Source: Anarhynchus alexandrinus
Taxonomy: Eukaryota; Chordata; Aves; Charadriiformes; Charadriidae
Length of the DNA: 64,000 nucleotides
Assembly: GCA_008711295.1 (NCBI GenBank)
Contig: VUYV01000047.1
Coordinates: 817,329-881,328, forward strand
Reading direction: 5' to 3'
The position numbers and the translations under genes were made by a program. Shown in pieces: positions 56,001 through 64,000 of the stretch; within the stretch, counting starts at the first letter, position 1; each line of letters starts with the position of its first letter. The notes beneath the pieces were generated by a model, which searched no databases, had not been told where the DNA came from, and worked only from the letters and a program-made list of their open reading frames with translations.

Positions 56001-59000
56001 GCATTTAGTGGAAGCTCCTGTGAGCTTCAAGGTTTTATTCTTTTTTTTTTTTCTTTTCTTCTTTAAAAAGCCGAACTTCCTTAGCACAGCATTCCTGGTT
56101 CACCACAGGGGAGTAAATGTGTTGAACCACACAGTTTTTCTGAAGAGCAGCAATGGAGCTAATGCACAACCGCCCTAATTCCAACAGCAGACACAGTAAG
56201 ACGATGAGCATTCCACTCCTTCTCCCAGGATGTCTGCTCCTGACCTCCTGCACAGTCCTAACTACACATGGACTCCCATGAAGTGAGGCAGCAGACAGGC
56301 AGATCGGGGTTTTGAAGGCAGCGCGCTCAGATAAAAAGAGATTCAGCCTGTTTGTGCTGCGCTAAATGCAAAGTGTCACTGGAGAAAGCCAGTAATACAG
56401 ATCTCTTCTGAGTTTTCACCTGTAGACCTCAGAGCGCTTGCGAAGGAGGAGAGTTTCCTCTTCCCCACATGCGTGGAAATGCCCAACGTCATGCACTGGG
56501 CCAGAGGCACAGCCAGGATCAGACCCTGCATTGCCACAGGCTGCCAGGCTCAGGAGACGCTGTCTCATGTCTCACACAGTGGACCCTTGGAGGCTTTGAG
56601 GGACAACTGCCGTTCTGGCTAGGAACAAACANTTCCAACCTAAACCATTCTATGATTCTATGGACTCCCGTGAAGTGAGGCAGCAGACAGGCAGATCGGG
56701 GTTTTGAAGGCAGCGCGCTCAGATAAAAAGAGATTCAGCCTGTTTGTGCTGCGCTAAATGCAAAGTGTCACTGGAGAAAGCCAGTAATACAGATCTCTTC
56801 TGAGTTTTCACCTGTAGACCTCAGAGCGCTTGCAAAGGAGGAGTTTCCTCTTCTCCACGTGCATGGAAATGCCCAACATCATACACTGGGCCAGAGGCAC
56901 AGCCAGGATCAGACCCTGCATTGCCACAGGCTGCCAGGCTCAGGAGACGTTGTCTCATGTCTCACACAGTGGACCCTTGGAGGCTTTGAGGGACAACTGC
57001 CGTTCTGGCTAGGAACAAACACGCTGATATCCAGGTAACCCCAGCCTGGCAAATTCCAGAGAAACCTTGGAGGCTTCAAGGGTTGTTGGTTGAAAAAAGA
57101 AATTATCTGTAACTTCTGCAAAACTTCTCACCTCATATGCACACAAGCCCACGGATACACACTTTCTATTATCATCTAGTGCCCCAAATAAGAACAAGAA
57201 CGTCCTATAGTGCATCCTTCGTGCCACTGAGAACAGTATCTAACAAAATTGACTGCAACAATACAGGAGATCTGCTGTATTATGCTTTATCTTTTGTAGC
57301 AAGCTCAATCTTCGCTCTGTACATGCTGTTCAATACAAAACAAAGCCTTATAAAAGCTGAATATTCTTCTTGGGAGGCACGGTCTCTACATTCTGGTTAC
57401 TTTTTTGTTTGAATGTAATGATAAAAGTAAAAGGCAACTTGCTAAATCAAAGTATCCCAGCTGGTACTGTAGCTTTCAATTGATCAAATTAAAATGTTCC
57501 CATTTGCTTTCTGTCTTATTATTAAATTCAGGCAACTTACCTAATTTGACATCTCCGTGGTCTGTTAGTAGAATATTTGCACCCTAAAACATAATAAGTA
57601 GAAAGTTAAAATGCTTTATCAGGAATATTTTTCTGCACCAGCAAGTTTAAGGTAAGTTTCTCAAAGTTGCAATTTACCTTTATATCTCTATGCATTTTGC
57701 CCTTCATATGCAAATAAGCAAGACCCTGAAATAAAAAAAGAGACAAACATGTCATTTTGGAATTTAACAGGCAGTCCCGTTTGACAAATTTAAATTACTC
57801 AATGTATTTTATTTAAGAGTGAAGAAATTTGAGATTTGCAGATAAGAGGTCCTCTGGATTCTGTTCCTCATCTCTGCCAGCTCCATTCAATACATGTGAA
57901 GACTTGCTTAAGCCAGTCCTGGTGTAACATTTTACAGAGATGCAAGTGTATTTTCAAAACACACCTCAACACACCTCACCTTTTCCCTTTACTAAAATTA
58001 ACTATATTTTTGAAGCCCTGAAGGTTTCAACAAGCAGGTGTTCAGCCTTTAAGCTGCCCTTCCAGCAGTACGAGTCCCCGCAGTAAGGAGAGATCAGGAA
58101 CAGAACTGCCAAGCAGATAAGTTCCCGGGTCTACACCCCTGCCTCGGGCAGCGACCACTTCAGCCACCGCTTCAGGGAAAGGTGTGCATCCCCGTGATCC
58201 TCTCACGTAATTATTCATGGATACAGAGAGTGGGGAAAGAAAAGTTCCCTTTAGAAACAAGCTGCCTGCATCATCTTACCTTGCATTTCTACACTTATTA
58301 GCATTACAAAATGAAAGAGAATTTTAGTCATCTGGTTGCAGTATTTTTTCCTCTACGAATTATTAGGATTTACTGCCACAGATCAAGCGGGCAGTTTAAA
58401 ATGTGCCTTGGTTTTTTTTCTCCATCACTCAGCTACTTACCCTTGCTTACTAGGTATTAGCTGTTTTCTGCAATGAGATTCAAAAATTTGTCCTAAACAA
58501 CTGCTGCACTGAATCACTGTGTTGGAACAATGGATGAAAACAGCCCAGACGACACTGCGGTCACAACCCGCGCTGATCTGTCTGCCACGGTTTCCCTGAA
58601 ACCAACATGCTCACCGAAGAAACAGGAGCAGGACTGAGGTTCGATATTTTGGTCCTGCAGTGGGATCCACAGAGATGTCTGCTCTTGTGTAAACTCCTTT
58701 GCAAATTACAGCACAGAAGCAGCATTGCTCTGACAACGATTTTAAGCAAATATCTGCACTACGTTTCTGGAGTTTCTTGCTAATTTTTATTTACAATATG
58801 GAAACTAACAGATTAACCCTGGTTAATTGGTTTCAGCTAGATTCTCAATGCTCACAAACATTAAGTGATAGTACTGCAGCGCATTCAGAAATCATCTTCT
58901 GTGTCTACTTTCTATACACGAACACTTTATCATATACCTGCAGAAGTACAGTACCTGTAAAGTTTCTCTGCATACGTATGCAATTTGTAACTCTGACAGA

Positions 59001-62000
59001 GGTCCTGTTACTGAAAACAAAGATTAAAAAGTGTGTAAGTCTACAATATACAACACAAAAATAACGTTGTGAAGCAGCCAAAAAGTGGTATCTCCATGCA
59101 AAAGTTAAAGACCAATTTTACACGAATTGTATTTTACATTGAGCTGAAAAGAGGGTTTTGTTTGCTTGTTTTACAGAAAGGCTTTCTGTAAAAAAAACCC
59201 CAGCACAATAACAGAAGACAATAGCCATAGTGAGAAGAAAACCCGTTTTCACAGAAATCTAATTATCATTTTATAAGTGACTTCGTAGTAATGGAATATC
59301 CTGTATATTCTGAGGAAGGTAAAAACCAGTAGAAGTTCTTCTGCTAATTTTTTAATATTAGAAATGGCAATGTTCTATACTAGGGGCCTGCGGGACTTAG
59401 AATTGTTTTAAAGCTATTTGTACTAACCGGCTGAAAAATAAAGCTCTGTTGATCAAAACCTCCATGTTATCATTTAAAGGCAGAGCAAGCCCCCATACTG
59501 TTTTTCCAACAACTCCAATAAATAATTCTACAAATCAACAACCCTAGACGAAACCTCAGAGGGGAAAATAATAATAAGAGTGGTATGGTATTGCACGGGA
59601 GCAGGAATAAGAGTAATTTTTACCCTTTAAAGATCATATTTTGAGATTTCCCAGTGAAAACTGCTTCCTCGCACCATGCATAGTCTCTGTATTCAATTAG
59701 TGGGATTTCTGGCTGTGAACTTTTTTAGAGGTCTTTTTTCCCCACCCCTTCAGAAAGCGGATAACCTGCTCCTGCGTATGGCATTCAGAGACAGGGGCTG
59801 AGAGGAGCCAGGGCACGGGCAAGCTCCCAGCGCACAGCGACTGCACCTACTCAACAGCTCTCCACGCGAATAACTCAAGCTCTTTGGGTCAGTCCCCTTA
59901 GCATCGTGGAGGAAAAAAAAAAACCACTGTGATGATTAAAAAATAAAGCACATTCCACCGTTTTTTTGGGGCATTAGCCCAAAAATGATGGTCAACATAT
60001 TTGAGAAGTTCTCTCAACAAAACCTGTTGACTGTAGCTGAAAAACACTGTTTGTGCCCTAAGAAAAAATACGTGCAGTGCACATCCAGAACCAACCATTC
60101 CCTGTTAGTTTGCTTATTATTTATTTCTCTTCTTTGCAGAAAGCTTCCCAAAGGTACAAATGTTAAAATAAATTTCAAAGTACCATGGTAAATATCTTGG
60201 AGGGATCCCCCACCGCAGTATTCCATGCATATCCACAGCTTTTCACGGCTATCAAAAGAAAGTTAAAACAGAGTCATCAGAAGCTGATTGAGCTGTATAC
60301 ACAGAGTTAATCGCGATTATTTAAATTATTTTCTATTGGTCTTGATCACCCTTTGTTAAAAATACACGCTCTGCAACGTGACTAGCAGTTACATGTTTTA
60401 CATGTTATTAATACTCTCAATGTAAATTCTTGTCAAAATGAAAATTTTATGCCAAAGTCACTGAACAAGTCTTTAAATGTTATCAGACCTAAAAGACATT
60501 GTGTTAACCTTCTAACTGCAATAAAGAACATGTAGAAAAACACCTGAGGTTTACCTGCTATCAGTGAGATTACATTACATATCACACTAAACTCACGATT
60601 TCAATCTTAAATTGAAATTGCCTAATTATATCTAAAAAACTCTTCATGGTCTCCAAAAGGGGTATCGGGGATTTAGAAATTTAGCTATATTTTCCATTTG
60701 AAGTCCATTTGGGCTGAAAAGATGACTTAAAAAATACAGCCCTCCAAGAAATCTAAAGATGAAGCCTTGTAGAAAAAGACCAAGCAGGCAAAGTGGTGAT
60801 ATATGATCCCACAGAGCCAATTGATAAATGGCAGAGTTCCACAGAAACGGAAAATATTCCCCAGCTTTCTGTATAACATTTAACGTGTGCACTTGAAGAT
60901 GCAGCCAGCTGGCATCACCTTGTTTCTGCCTCTCAGTACGTCGCATCTGTTACACCAGAATTATGAAAAATGTTATTACCAGCAGCTCAGATTTAGTCTT
61001 TTGCTCTTACAACTCACTGGCTATGCTTCCACAGCACACAGGACTACCATTAAATAAAATATCTAAAAGCAATTCTGCTTTAGGTAGCCAATGAGCCAGT
61101 TTTATATTAGAACCGATAAACGTTTAAAATCTGCCCTGCAAGTGAGTAGGATTGGATATGTTGCAAGAGTCTCGAGGGGAGAAGTTTCTTTCTGTTCCTA
61201 GTGATAAAAATATTCCAGCCTTTTGGCCAGCAGAGAAAACAAAGTATTAGTCACATTTTTTTATTTTTTTTTAAAGCCAACTGGGAACCGAAGGGAATTA
61301 AACCTAGAGAAGAACACTGAGAGAGGATATAAGTACTAAACCAGACTGAGCATTGTCTCGTGAAAGAACCAGCAGAAATGCAGGTATAAAAAGTGGGGTT
61401 TACCTGAGATAGCTCCCAAAATAGGCGACTATGTTGCAATGCTTGCATTCTTTAACCATATATATTTCTTGCTGTATCAATGAGAAGTCATCTCCTGAAA
61501 AACAGGAAGCAGCCACAGTTATAGCACAGTAACCTGAGCATTCAAAGAGATTGGAAAGTGTGCACATAACTCATCAAAACAAGCCATGGGCCTGGATAGT
61601 TGCTAAGTCCTTCACCAGGGTTTCCCAGCCTGTTCAGCAACGGTTATCTCCATCCACCATCCTCTCAGTTTACATTCTTTATTACATGCTTTGCACGAGG
61701 CACAAATACTTCTTGATGACCAAGGGGTGGCCCGGTGGCCTGAGCGTGATCCACCAGCTCTCCGCACGCACCGAAGAGTGCTCTGAAAAAGCAGCAAAGG
61801 CATCCCAGGGAAGGGAGGTGAGCGCAGGAGAAAACTCCGGAGCAGCCCAGTACATCCATCGGATACCCCAGCTGGAGTGGGTCCAGCTTTACTGGGACAC
61901 GGTGCTTGTAGCGCAAAGGTCCCAGTGACAGAAGGGGGAAAAAATAATATAAAAAAATCACTGCAAGCTAATTCCAGAGTGCCCTGCCTGAAATGAGAAG

Positions 62001-64000
62001 AGAGCACATACCGTGGGCTCTTTATTAAAAGTATTTCGTTTCCAAACGACTCTGATGGAGCATATGGCCCGCACGCCCACTCAGCCGCTGCTGACTCAGA
62101 AGAGAAGCACAGAGTCCTCAACACGGACTGCCTTGTTATGAGGGCATTTTTGGATGAGGACAGCTACACAAGCACATTCGCATATCCTAAATATCCTTAG
62201 AAAAAAAAAAAAAAAAAAAAAAAAATCTACTGAAAAACAGATTATCACCAGAGCAATAGCCTGGTGTGTTTCTGCCACTTTAATTTAAAAGGGTAAAAGC
62301 TGTCATAAATTTAAAAAAAATAATAATTTTATAGATGCAATGAAGCAAACTAAAATATTTGAAAGCTAGGAAAACCACTGGTATACTTTTATTAAATCCC
62401 ATTGAGAGAGTTTCCAAATTGAGGATGTTCTCCGCAGAACCCAGAGCTCAAACACCGCAGCTCTGCCCCGCTGAAGCCCGGGGCAGGCTGACGCCCAGCG
62501 CAGCGCTGGGGCTGCTACGGGGGCACGGATCAGCCCCGACACCAGCAGGGACATATCGAATACCATCAGCACAGCCCAACAGCCTCCCTCTGAAGAGCAA
62601 CATCGCAAAAATATACCTATTAGGCCATCCCAGACGCGTGCCTGCTTTGTGACCGTGCATACCTACACATTACTGCCTTTATTCTGCCTTTGGCACGAAC
62701 AAATTTTCTTGCAAGACATGAAAGACTCGAATTTAGATAAAGGTTTTAGATAAAATGCTGCTCCAGACAATGTGGTAGACATGTTCTCTCAAGGAAAAAA
62801 TTGCTTTCTATGTTACTTTCGTTAAAAGTTTCACCAGTAGAAGTTATCTCCTACTATCAAAGTCACAGATGCACAACCCAGGAAACACGTACTGCTTTGT
62901 ACTGCTCTCCCGAATTTATGCGATTTTGACAAGTCCAAGAGGTCTCAAGCACTGCTGTAAATTCTCTTTGGATTCTTCGTGTGTTTATTTAACAAATAAC
63001 AGCGTGGCTAATAATTTTTAATAACCTCTTTAAAAAAAGACAGACGGTTTTATTTGGTTTGCTCTGAAGCAACTTCCCCGAGGAACAACGTCCCCAGCGC
63101 CCGCAGGACCCACAGCGGCCAGTACCGACGTATGGCCCCACGGCGTTTCCCAGCCCTCTGCAGACCCCGACTCTCCACACGCACACCGGTATGTAGAAGC
63201 TCTTTATAGATATAGCCAAAGAAGTGCCAATTTGGCAACGATTTCCAAGTGATCACAACCTTTAAGTCTCCATGACTGCACTTGAAGAAAATAACTACGA
63301 AATACAACGGGAACACACTCGTATGAGCACATCCCTGACTGATTTCAGTAAATCCTCAAGGGCTTCTTGAAGTTGAATTGTAGAGAAACACTTCACTGGG
63401 GCAGGAAAACATTAGTAGAAGAGTTTCAAATGTCAAGAGTCTTTTTTTAAACATAAGTAGTAGGTTTTTTATTAATGAAAAAAAGGCAACACTATTTCCA
63501 TAAATTTAGCAGAGAGTTCACGCTGTGCTTGCTTTAGGGGTTACCCTTCAGCTACAACTTTGCCTGAATTCACGCACCCTGCCTGGAAACGACGACTATG
63601 AACAAAGGATTTTTGAGTTTGAATCAGACGGATTCATTCCTCCCGTTTCTCTGACAAACTTCCTACAGGAAATTGTTGAATGCTCACGGATAACTAACTG
63701 GAGCATTTTAAAACTACACAAGTTTTTCTAGAATGTCAAATCCAAGCAAGTTTGAAGACAAAAGCCTCCCACCCCCACACCGAAGAAGGTACTGTCTTTC
63801 TCTAACACTACTAGCTGTCCATGAGGTCAGAGTACAGAATGCCAAATAAAATGCCCTCTTAAACTGCCATCTTCAAATCAAAGAATCTTTGGTATGGCAG
63901 AAGCGGCATTTCAGAACAGCCAGATACCGCCACATGTGAAAATCATGATCAAGAAGCATCCCCGTAACAGCAAAAACTTGCAGGCAGCAGCCAGAACTGC
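28923..64000 (-). CDS. MAP4K5: MAP4K5 (KHS1/GCKR), 29 coding exons from the kinase N-lobe to the stop; 5' partial
   Basis: GCK-family Ste20 kinase that activates the MEKK/JNK pathway downstream of TNF-family receptors. The window holds 29 in-frame exons, outermost 61404-61494 and 28923-29010 (2423 coding bases, 806 residues; human total about 846). The kinase domain lacks its first 56 or so residues (glycine loop, catalytic lysine), which lie right of the window. Visible motifs are [13 protein letters not shown] (hinge), HRDIKGANILL (catalytic loop), DFGVAAK, GTPYWMAPEV and [13 protein letters not shown] proline-rich linker follows (PPPLPPK, an SH3-type motif, and [11 protein letters not shown]). 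The CNH domain starts near [13 protein letters not shown] and runs to the C-terminus ([12 protein letters not shown]). Nearly every exon shows a GT-AG boundary and matching phase. It lies upstream of CDKL1 on the same strand. Confidence 0.96.
29011..31523 (-). other. MAP4K5 last intron
   Basis: A 2.5 kb intron, mostly unique, with a minus-strand CR1 3' fragment at 30234-30367. Confidence 0.6.
30234..30367 (-). mobile_element. CR1 LINE 3' fragment
   Basis: The plus strand shows AGAATCACAGAATCATAG, GGTTGGAAGGGACCTTTAAG and ATCATCAAGTCCAACCATC, an inverted CR1 3' end. It is in the same orientation as MAP4K5. Confidence 0.93.
31524..31579 (-). CDS. MAP4K5: MAP4K5 exon w28, CNH
   Basis: It encodes [18 protein letters not shown] and two bases of an Arg codon. 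Acceptor CTACAG, donor GTAATC. Confidence 0.95.
31889..31990. repeat. Clustered direct and inverted A-GGACA repeats
   Basis: Three direct imperfect copies of A(n)GGACACT-like sequence are followed by an inverted copy. The arms 31918-31929 and 31970-31981 are perfect 12-base reverse complements. It lies in the MAP4K5 intron between w27 and w28. Confidence 0.8.
32315..32385 (-). CDS. MAP4K5: MAP4K5 exon w27, CNH
   Basis: It encodes [20 protein letters not shown] and SDE. Acceptor TTGCAG, donor GTAAGT. Confidence 0.95.
33745..33781. repeat. Perfect 13-bp inverted repeat
   Basis: AGGCTGCTGTCTT and its exact reverse complement flank an 11-base loop (CTAGTAGTCTA). Intronic in MAP4K5. Confidence 0.9.
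34078..34170 (-). CDS. MAP4K5: MAP4K5 exon w26, CNH
   Basis: It encodes [20 protein letters not shown] and [10 protein letters not shown]. The Cys (codon at 34091-34093) replaces an Arg in the human protein. Acceptor TTGAG, donor GTAAGT. Confidence 0.94.
34816..34884 (-). CDS. MAP4K5: MAP4K5 exon w25, CNH
   Basis: It encodes [20 protein letters not shown] and LD. Acceptor GCAAG, donor GTAAGT. Confidence 0.94.
35860..36037 (-). CDS. MAP4K5: MAP4K5 exon w24, CNH
   Basis: It encodes [20 protein letters not shown] through [11 protein letters not shown]. At 178 bp it is the second longest coding exon of this gene in the window. Acceptor TTCCAG, donor GTAAGA. Confidence 0.96.
36428..36531 (-). 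CDS. MAP4K5: MAP4K5 exon w23, CNH
   Basis: It encodes [20 protein letters not shown] through FMLIK. Acceptor TATAG, donor GTAAGT. Confidence 0.95.
36934..37062 (+). repeat. 42-bp tandem repeat, three copies
   Basis: The unit TAATGCAATAATATGATGAA, then GGGTTTGGGGGTTGGTTTTTTT, is repeated three times with a 42-base period; copies one and two are almost identical. It lies in the MAP4K5 intron between w23 and w22. Confidence 0.93.
37973..38031 (-). CDS. MAP4K5: MAP4K5 exon w22, CNH
   Basis: It encodes [19 protein letters not shown]. Acceptor TTCCAG, donor GTGAGT. Confidence 0.94.
38163..38277 (-). CDS. MAP4K5: MAP4K5 exon w21, CNH
   Basis: It encodes [20 protein letters not shown] through FPDKILP. 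Acceptor TTACAG, donor GTACAA. Confidence 0.95.
39331..39391 (-). CDS. MAP4K5: MAP4K5 exon w20, CNH
   Basis: It encodes [20 protein letters not shown]. Joined to the next exon this reads SLSGKTFQL, one residue (Glu) shorter than the human sequence I recall. Acceptor TTTCAG, donor GTATGT. Confidence 0.94.
42800..42879 (-). CDS. MAP4K5: MAP4K5 exon w19, CNH
   Basis: It encodes [20 protein letters not shown] and EATMEQ. Acceptor TTTTAG, donor GTGATT. Confidence 0.95.
42970..43054 (-). CDS. MAP4K5: MAP4K5 exon w18, start of CNH domain
   Basis: It encodes [20 protein letters not shown] and SWIHPDTK. Acceptor TTTCAG, donor GTAAAG. Confidence 0.95.
43690..43731 (-). CDS. MAP4K5: MAP4K5 exon w17 (42 bp)
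   Basis: It encodes [14 protein letters not shown], phase 0 at both ends, so it could be skipped without a frameshift. Acceptor CCACAG, donor GTAAGA. Confidence 0.93.
43832..43929 (-). CDS. MAP4K5: MAP4K5 exon w16, basic linker
   Basis: It encodes [20 protein letters not shown] and [12 protein letters not shown]. Acceptor TTTCAG, donor GTAAGT. Confidence 0.94.
44465..44675 (-). CDS. MAP4K5: MAP4K5 exon w15, linker with two in-frame donors
   Basis: It encodes [20 protein letters not shown] through TDSSPV, then an extra [19 protein letters not shown]. The distal donor GTAAAT follows 44465. A proximal donor GTATGA follows 44522, has the same phase, and gives the human-like junction. See findings. 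Confidence 0.9.
45143..45185 (-). CDS. MAP4K5: MAP4K5 exon w14, proline-rich motif
   Basis: It encodes [14 protein letters not shown], with the PPPLPPK SH3-binding type motif. Acceptor TTGCAG, donor GTAAGA. Confidence 0.93.
48890..48954 (-). CDS. MAP4K5: MAP4K5 exon w13, linker
   Basis: It encodes [20 protein letters not shown] and S. WNPFVDG is the conserved part, and the N-terminal half is diverged from human. Donor GTAAGT. Confidence 0.92.
49994..50052 (-). CDS. MAP4K5: MAP4K5 exon w12
   Basis: It encodes [19 protein letters not shown] after completing a Phe codon. Acceptor TTGTAG, donor GTAAGA. Confidence 0.94.
51101..51179 (-). CDS. MAP4K5: MAP4K5 exon w11
   Basis: It encodes [20 protein letters not shown] and TASEIN. 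Acceptor TTGCAG, donor GTAAGT. Confidence 0.95.
51529..51642 (-). CDS. MAP4K5: MAP4K5 exon w10, end of kinase domain
   Basis: It encodes [20 protein letters not shown] and [18 protein letters not shown], phase 0 at both ends. The acceptor is TTCTAG. Two further AG (6 and 15 bases downstream) are less consistent with the reading frame. Confidence 0.92.
52294..52375 (-). CDS. MAP4K5: MAP4K5 exon w9
   Basis: It encodes [20 protein letters not shown] and TADRLLS, with the last C-lobe arginine. Donor GTAAGT. Confidence 0.94.
53720..53782 (-). CDS. MAP4K5: MAP4K5 exon w8
   Basis: It encodes [20 protein letters not shown] and ends inside the Trp codon. Acceptor CTTTAG, donor GTAGGT. Confidence 0.94.
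54268..54399 (-). CDS. MAP4K5: MAP4K5 exon w7, APE and C-lobe
   Basis: It encodes [40 protein letters not shown] and HPM. The acceptor AAAG follows a purine-rich stretch and the donor GTCTGC is non-consensus, but both phases fit the neighbours. Confidence 0.94.
55345..55417 (-). CDS. MAP4K5: MAP4K5 exon w6, DFG and activation loop
   Basis: It encodes [20 protein letters not shown] and TPY, ending two bases into the Trp codon. Acceptor TTCCAG, donor GTAATA. Confidence 0.95.
56632..56632. other. Assembly gap written as one N
   Basis: This N sits exactly at the end of the first duplicate copy and directly before an isolated CR1 3' end, so sequence of unknown length is missing. Confidence 0.75.
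56633..56660 (+). mobile_element. CR1 3' tail fragment
   Basis: TTCCAACCTAAACCATTC followed by ATGATTCTAT units is the last 28 bases of a CR1 element. Its body is not present, presumably lost in the gap. Confidence 0.85.
57541..57583 (-). CDS. MAP4K5: MAP4K5 exon w5
   Basis: It encodes [14 protein letters not shown] with the metal-binding Asn. Acceptor TTTTAG, donor GTAAGT. Confidence 0.95.
57678..57725 (-). CDS. MAP4K5: MAP4K5 exon w4, catalytic HRD
   Basis: It encodes [16 protein letters not shown], including the HRD aspartate. Phase 0 at both ends. Donor GTAAAT. Confidence 0.95.
58955..59010 (-). CDS. MAP4K5: MAP4K5 exon w3
   Basis: It encodes [18 protein letters not shown] after completing a Val codon. 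Acceptor TTTCAG, donor GTACTG. Confidence 0.94.
59169..59193. repeat. Perfect 12-bp palindrome around one base
   Basis: TTTTACAGAAAG, G, then CTTTCTGTAAAA. Intronic. Confidence 0.85.
60184..60248 (-). CDS. MAP4K5: MAP4K5 exon w2, hinge
   Basis: It encodes [20 protein letters not shown] and H. Acceptor GATAG, donor GTACTT. Confidence 0.95.
61404..61494 (-). CDS. MAP4K5: MAP4K5 exon w1, kinase N-lobe
   Basis: It encodes [20 protein letters not shown] and IVAYFGSYL, preceded by two bases of a Gly codon. QQEI includes the helix-C Glu. Acceptor TTTCAG, donor GTAAAC. Confidence 0.95.
61495..64000 (-). other. MAP4K5 intron extending past the window
   Basis: At least 2.5 kb of intron upstream of w1. 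I looked for the preceding exon (human ARNVHTGELAAVKIIKLEPG) and did not find it. It contains a 25-A tract at 62201-62225. Confidence 0.6.
62201..62225 (+). repeat. Poly(A) tract (25 A)
   Basis: A pure A homopolymer (poly(T) on the transcript strand) with no retrotransposon body recognised beside it. Confidence 0.9.

Larger units (their letters stand above)
56269..57021 (+). repeat. Duplicated 361-363 bp segment, two copies
   Basis: 56269-56631 and 56661-57021 differ by roughly nine substitutions and one 2-base indel. Between them lie N (56632) and a CR1 3' tail. The copies share TGGACTCCC at the left and AGGAACAAACA at the right. Confidence 0.92.
55418..57540 (-). other. MAP4K5 intron between w6 and w5, with duplication and gap
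   Basis: A 2.1 kb intron that holds a near-identical 363-bp duplication, a one-base N and a CR1 tail. Confidence 0.6.
57726..61403 (-). other. MAP4K5 introns between w4 and w1
   Basis: Three introns of about 1.2 kb, unique AT-rich sequence. A short perfect palindrome lies at 59169-59193. Confidence 0.55.

Noticed and set aside
61612..62124. 170-codon minus-strand open frame in a MAP4K5 intron
   Set aside because: It has no family resemblance and does not encode the missing upstream kinase exon.

Overview
This window is vertebrate nuclear DNA, almost certainly from a bird. It carries three intron-rich genes with GT-AG exons. Its interspersed repeats are nearly all 3'-truncated CR1 retrotransposons ending in the avian octamer repeat (ATTCTATG)n. 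The gene order DMAC2L(+), CDKL1(-), MAP4K5(-) matches the block I recall from human chromosome 14q21-q22. The species cannot be fixed from the sequence. Comparisons with human proteins are from memory, not from an alignment.

Layout. Positions 1-3994 hold the last three coding exons and the 3' UTR of DMAC2L (ATP5S, factor B); its earlier exons lie left of the window. CDKL1 points the other way (5578-23462). Its nine coding exons form a complete 352-codon reading frame that starts in a CpG island near 23.1-23.7 kb. The two genes are tail to tail, with a CR1 copy in the space between. MAP4K5 fills 25.7-64 kb on the minus strand: 29 coding exons (806 codons plus the stop), running from the N-lobe of the kinase domain to the stop codon, then a roughly 3.2 kb AT-rich 3' UTR. 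The exons with its start codon, glycine loop and catalytic lysine lie right of the window.

Function. DMAC2L is a small mitochondrial leucine-rich-repeat protein linked to respiratory complex and ATP synthase assembly. CDKL1 is a CDK-like/MAPK-like kinase linked to cilia. MAP4K5 is a GCK-family Ste20 kinase with a C-terminal citron homology (CNH) domain, acting upstream of JNK. They are neighbours by conserved synteny, and nothing here indicates joint action.

I found no evidence for a previously undescribed system. The most useful observations are two in-frame splice donors in a MAP4K5 linker exon (a 19-codon difference), a 97-98% identical duplicated segment separated by a one-base N and a CR1 tail, a possible R2-like LINE trace inside that duplication, several inverted and tandem repeats, and three assembly gaps whose written size is misleading.
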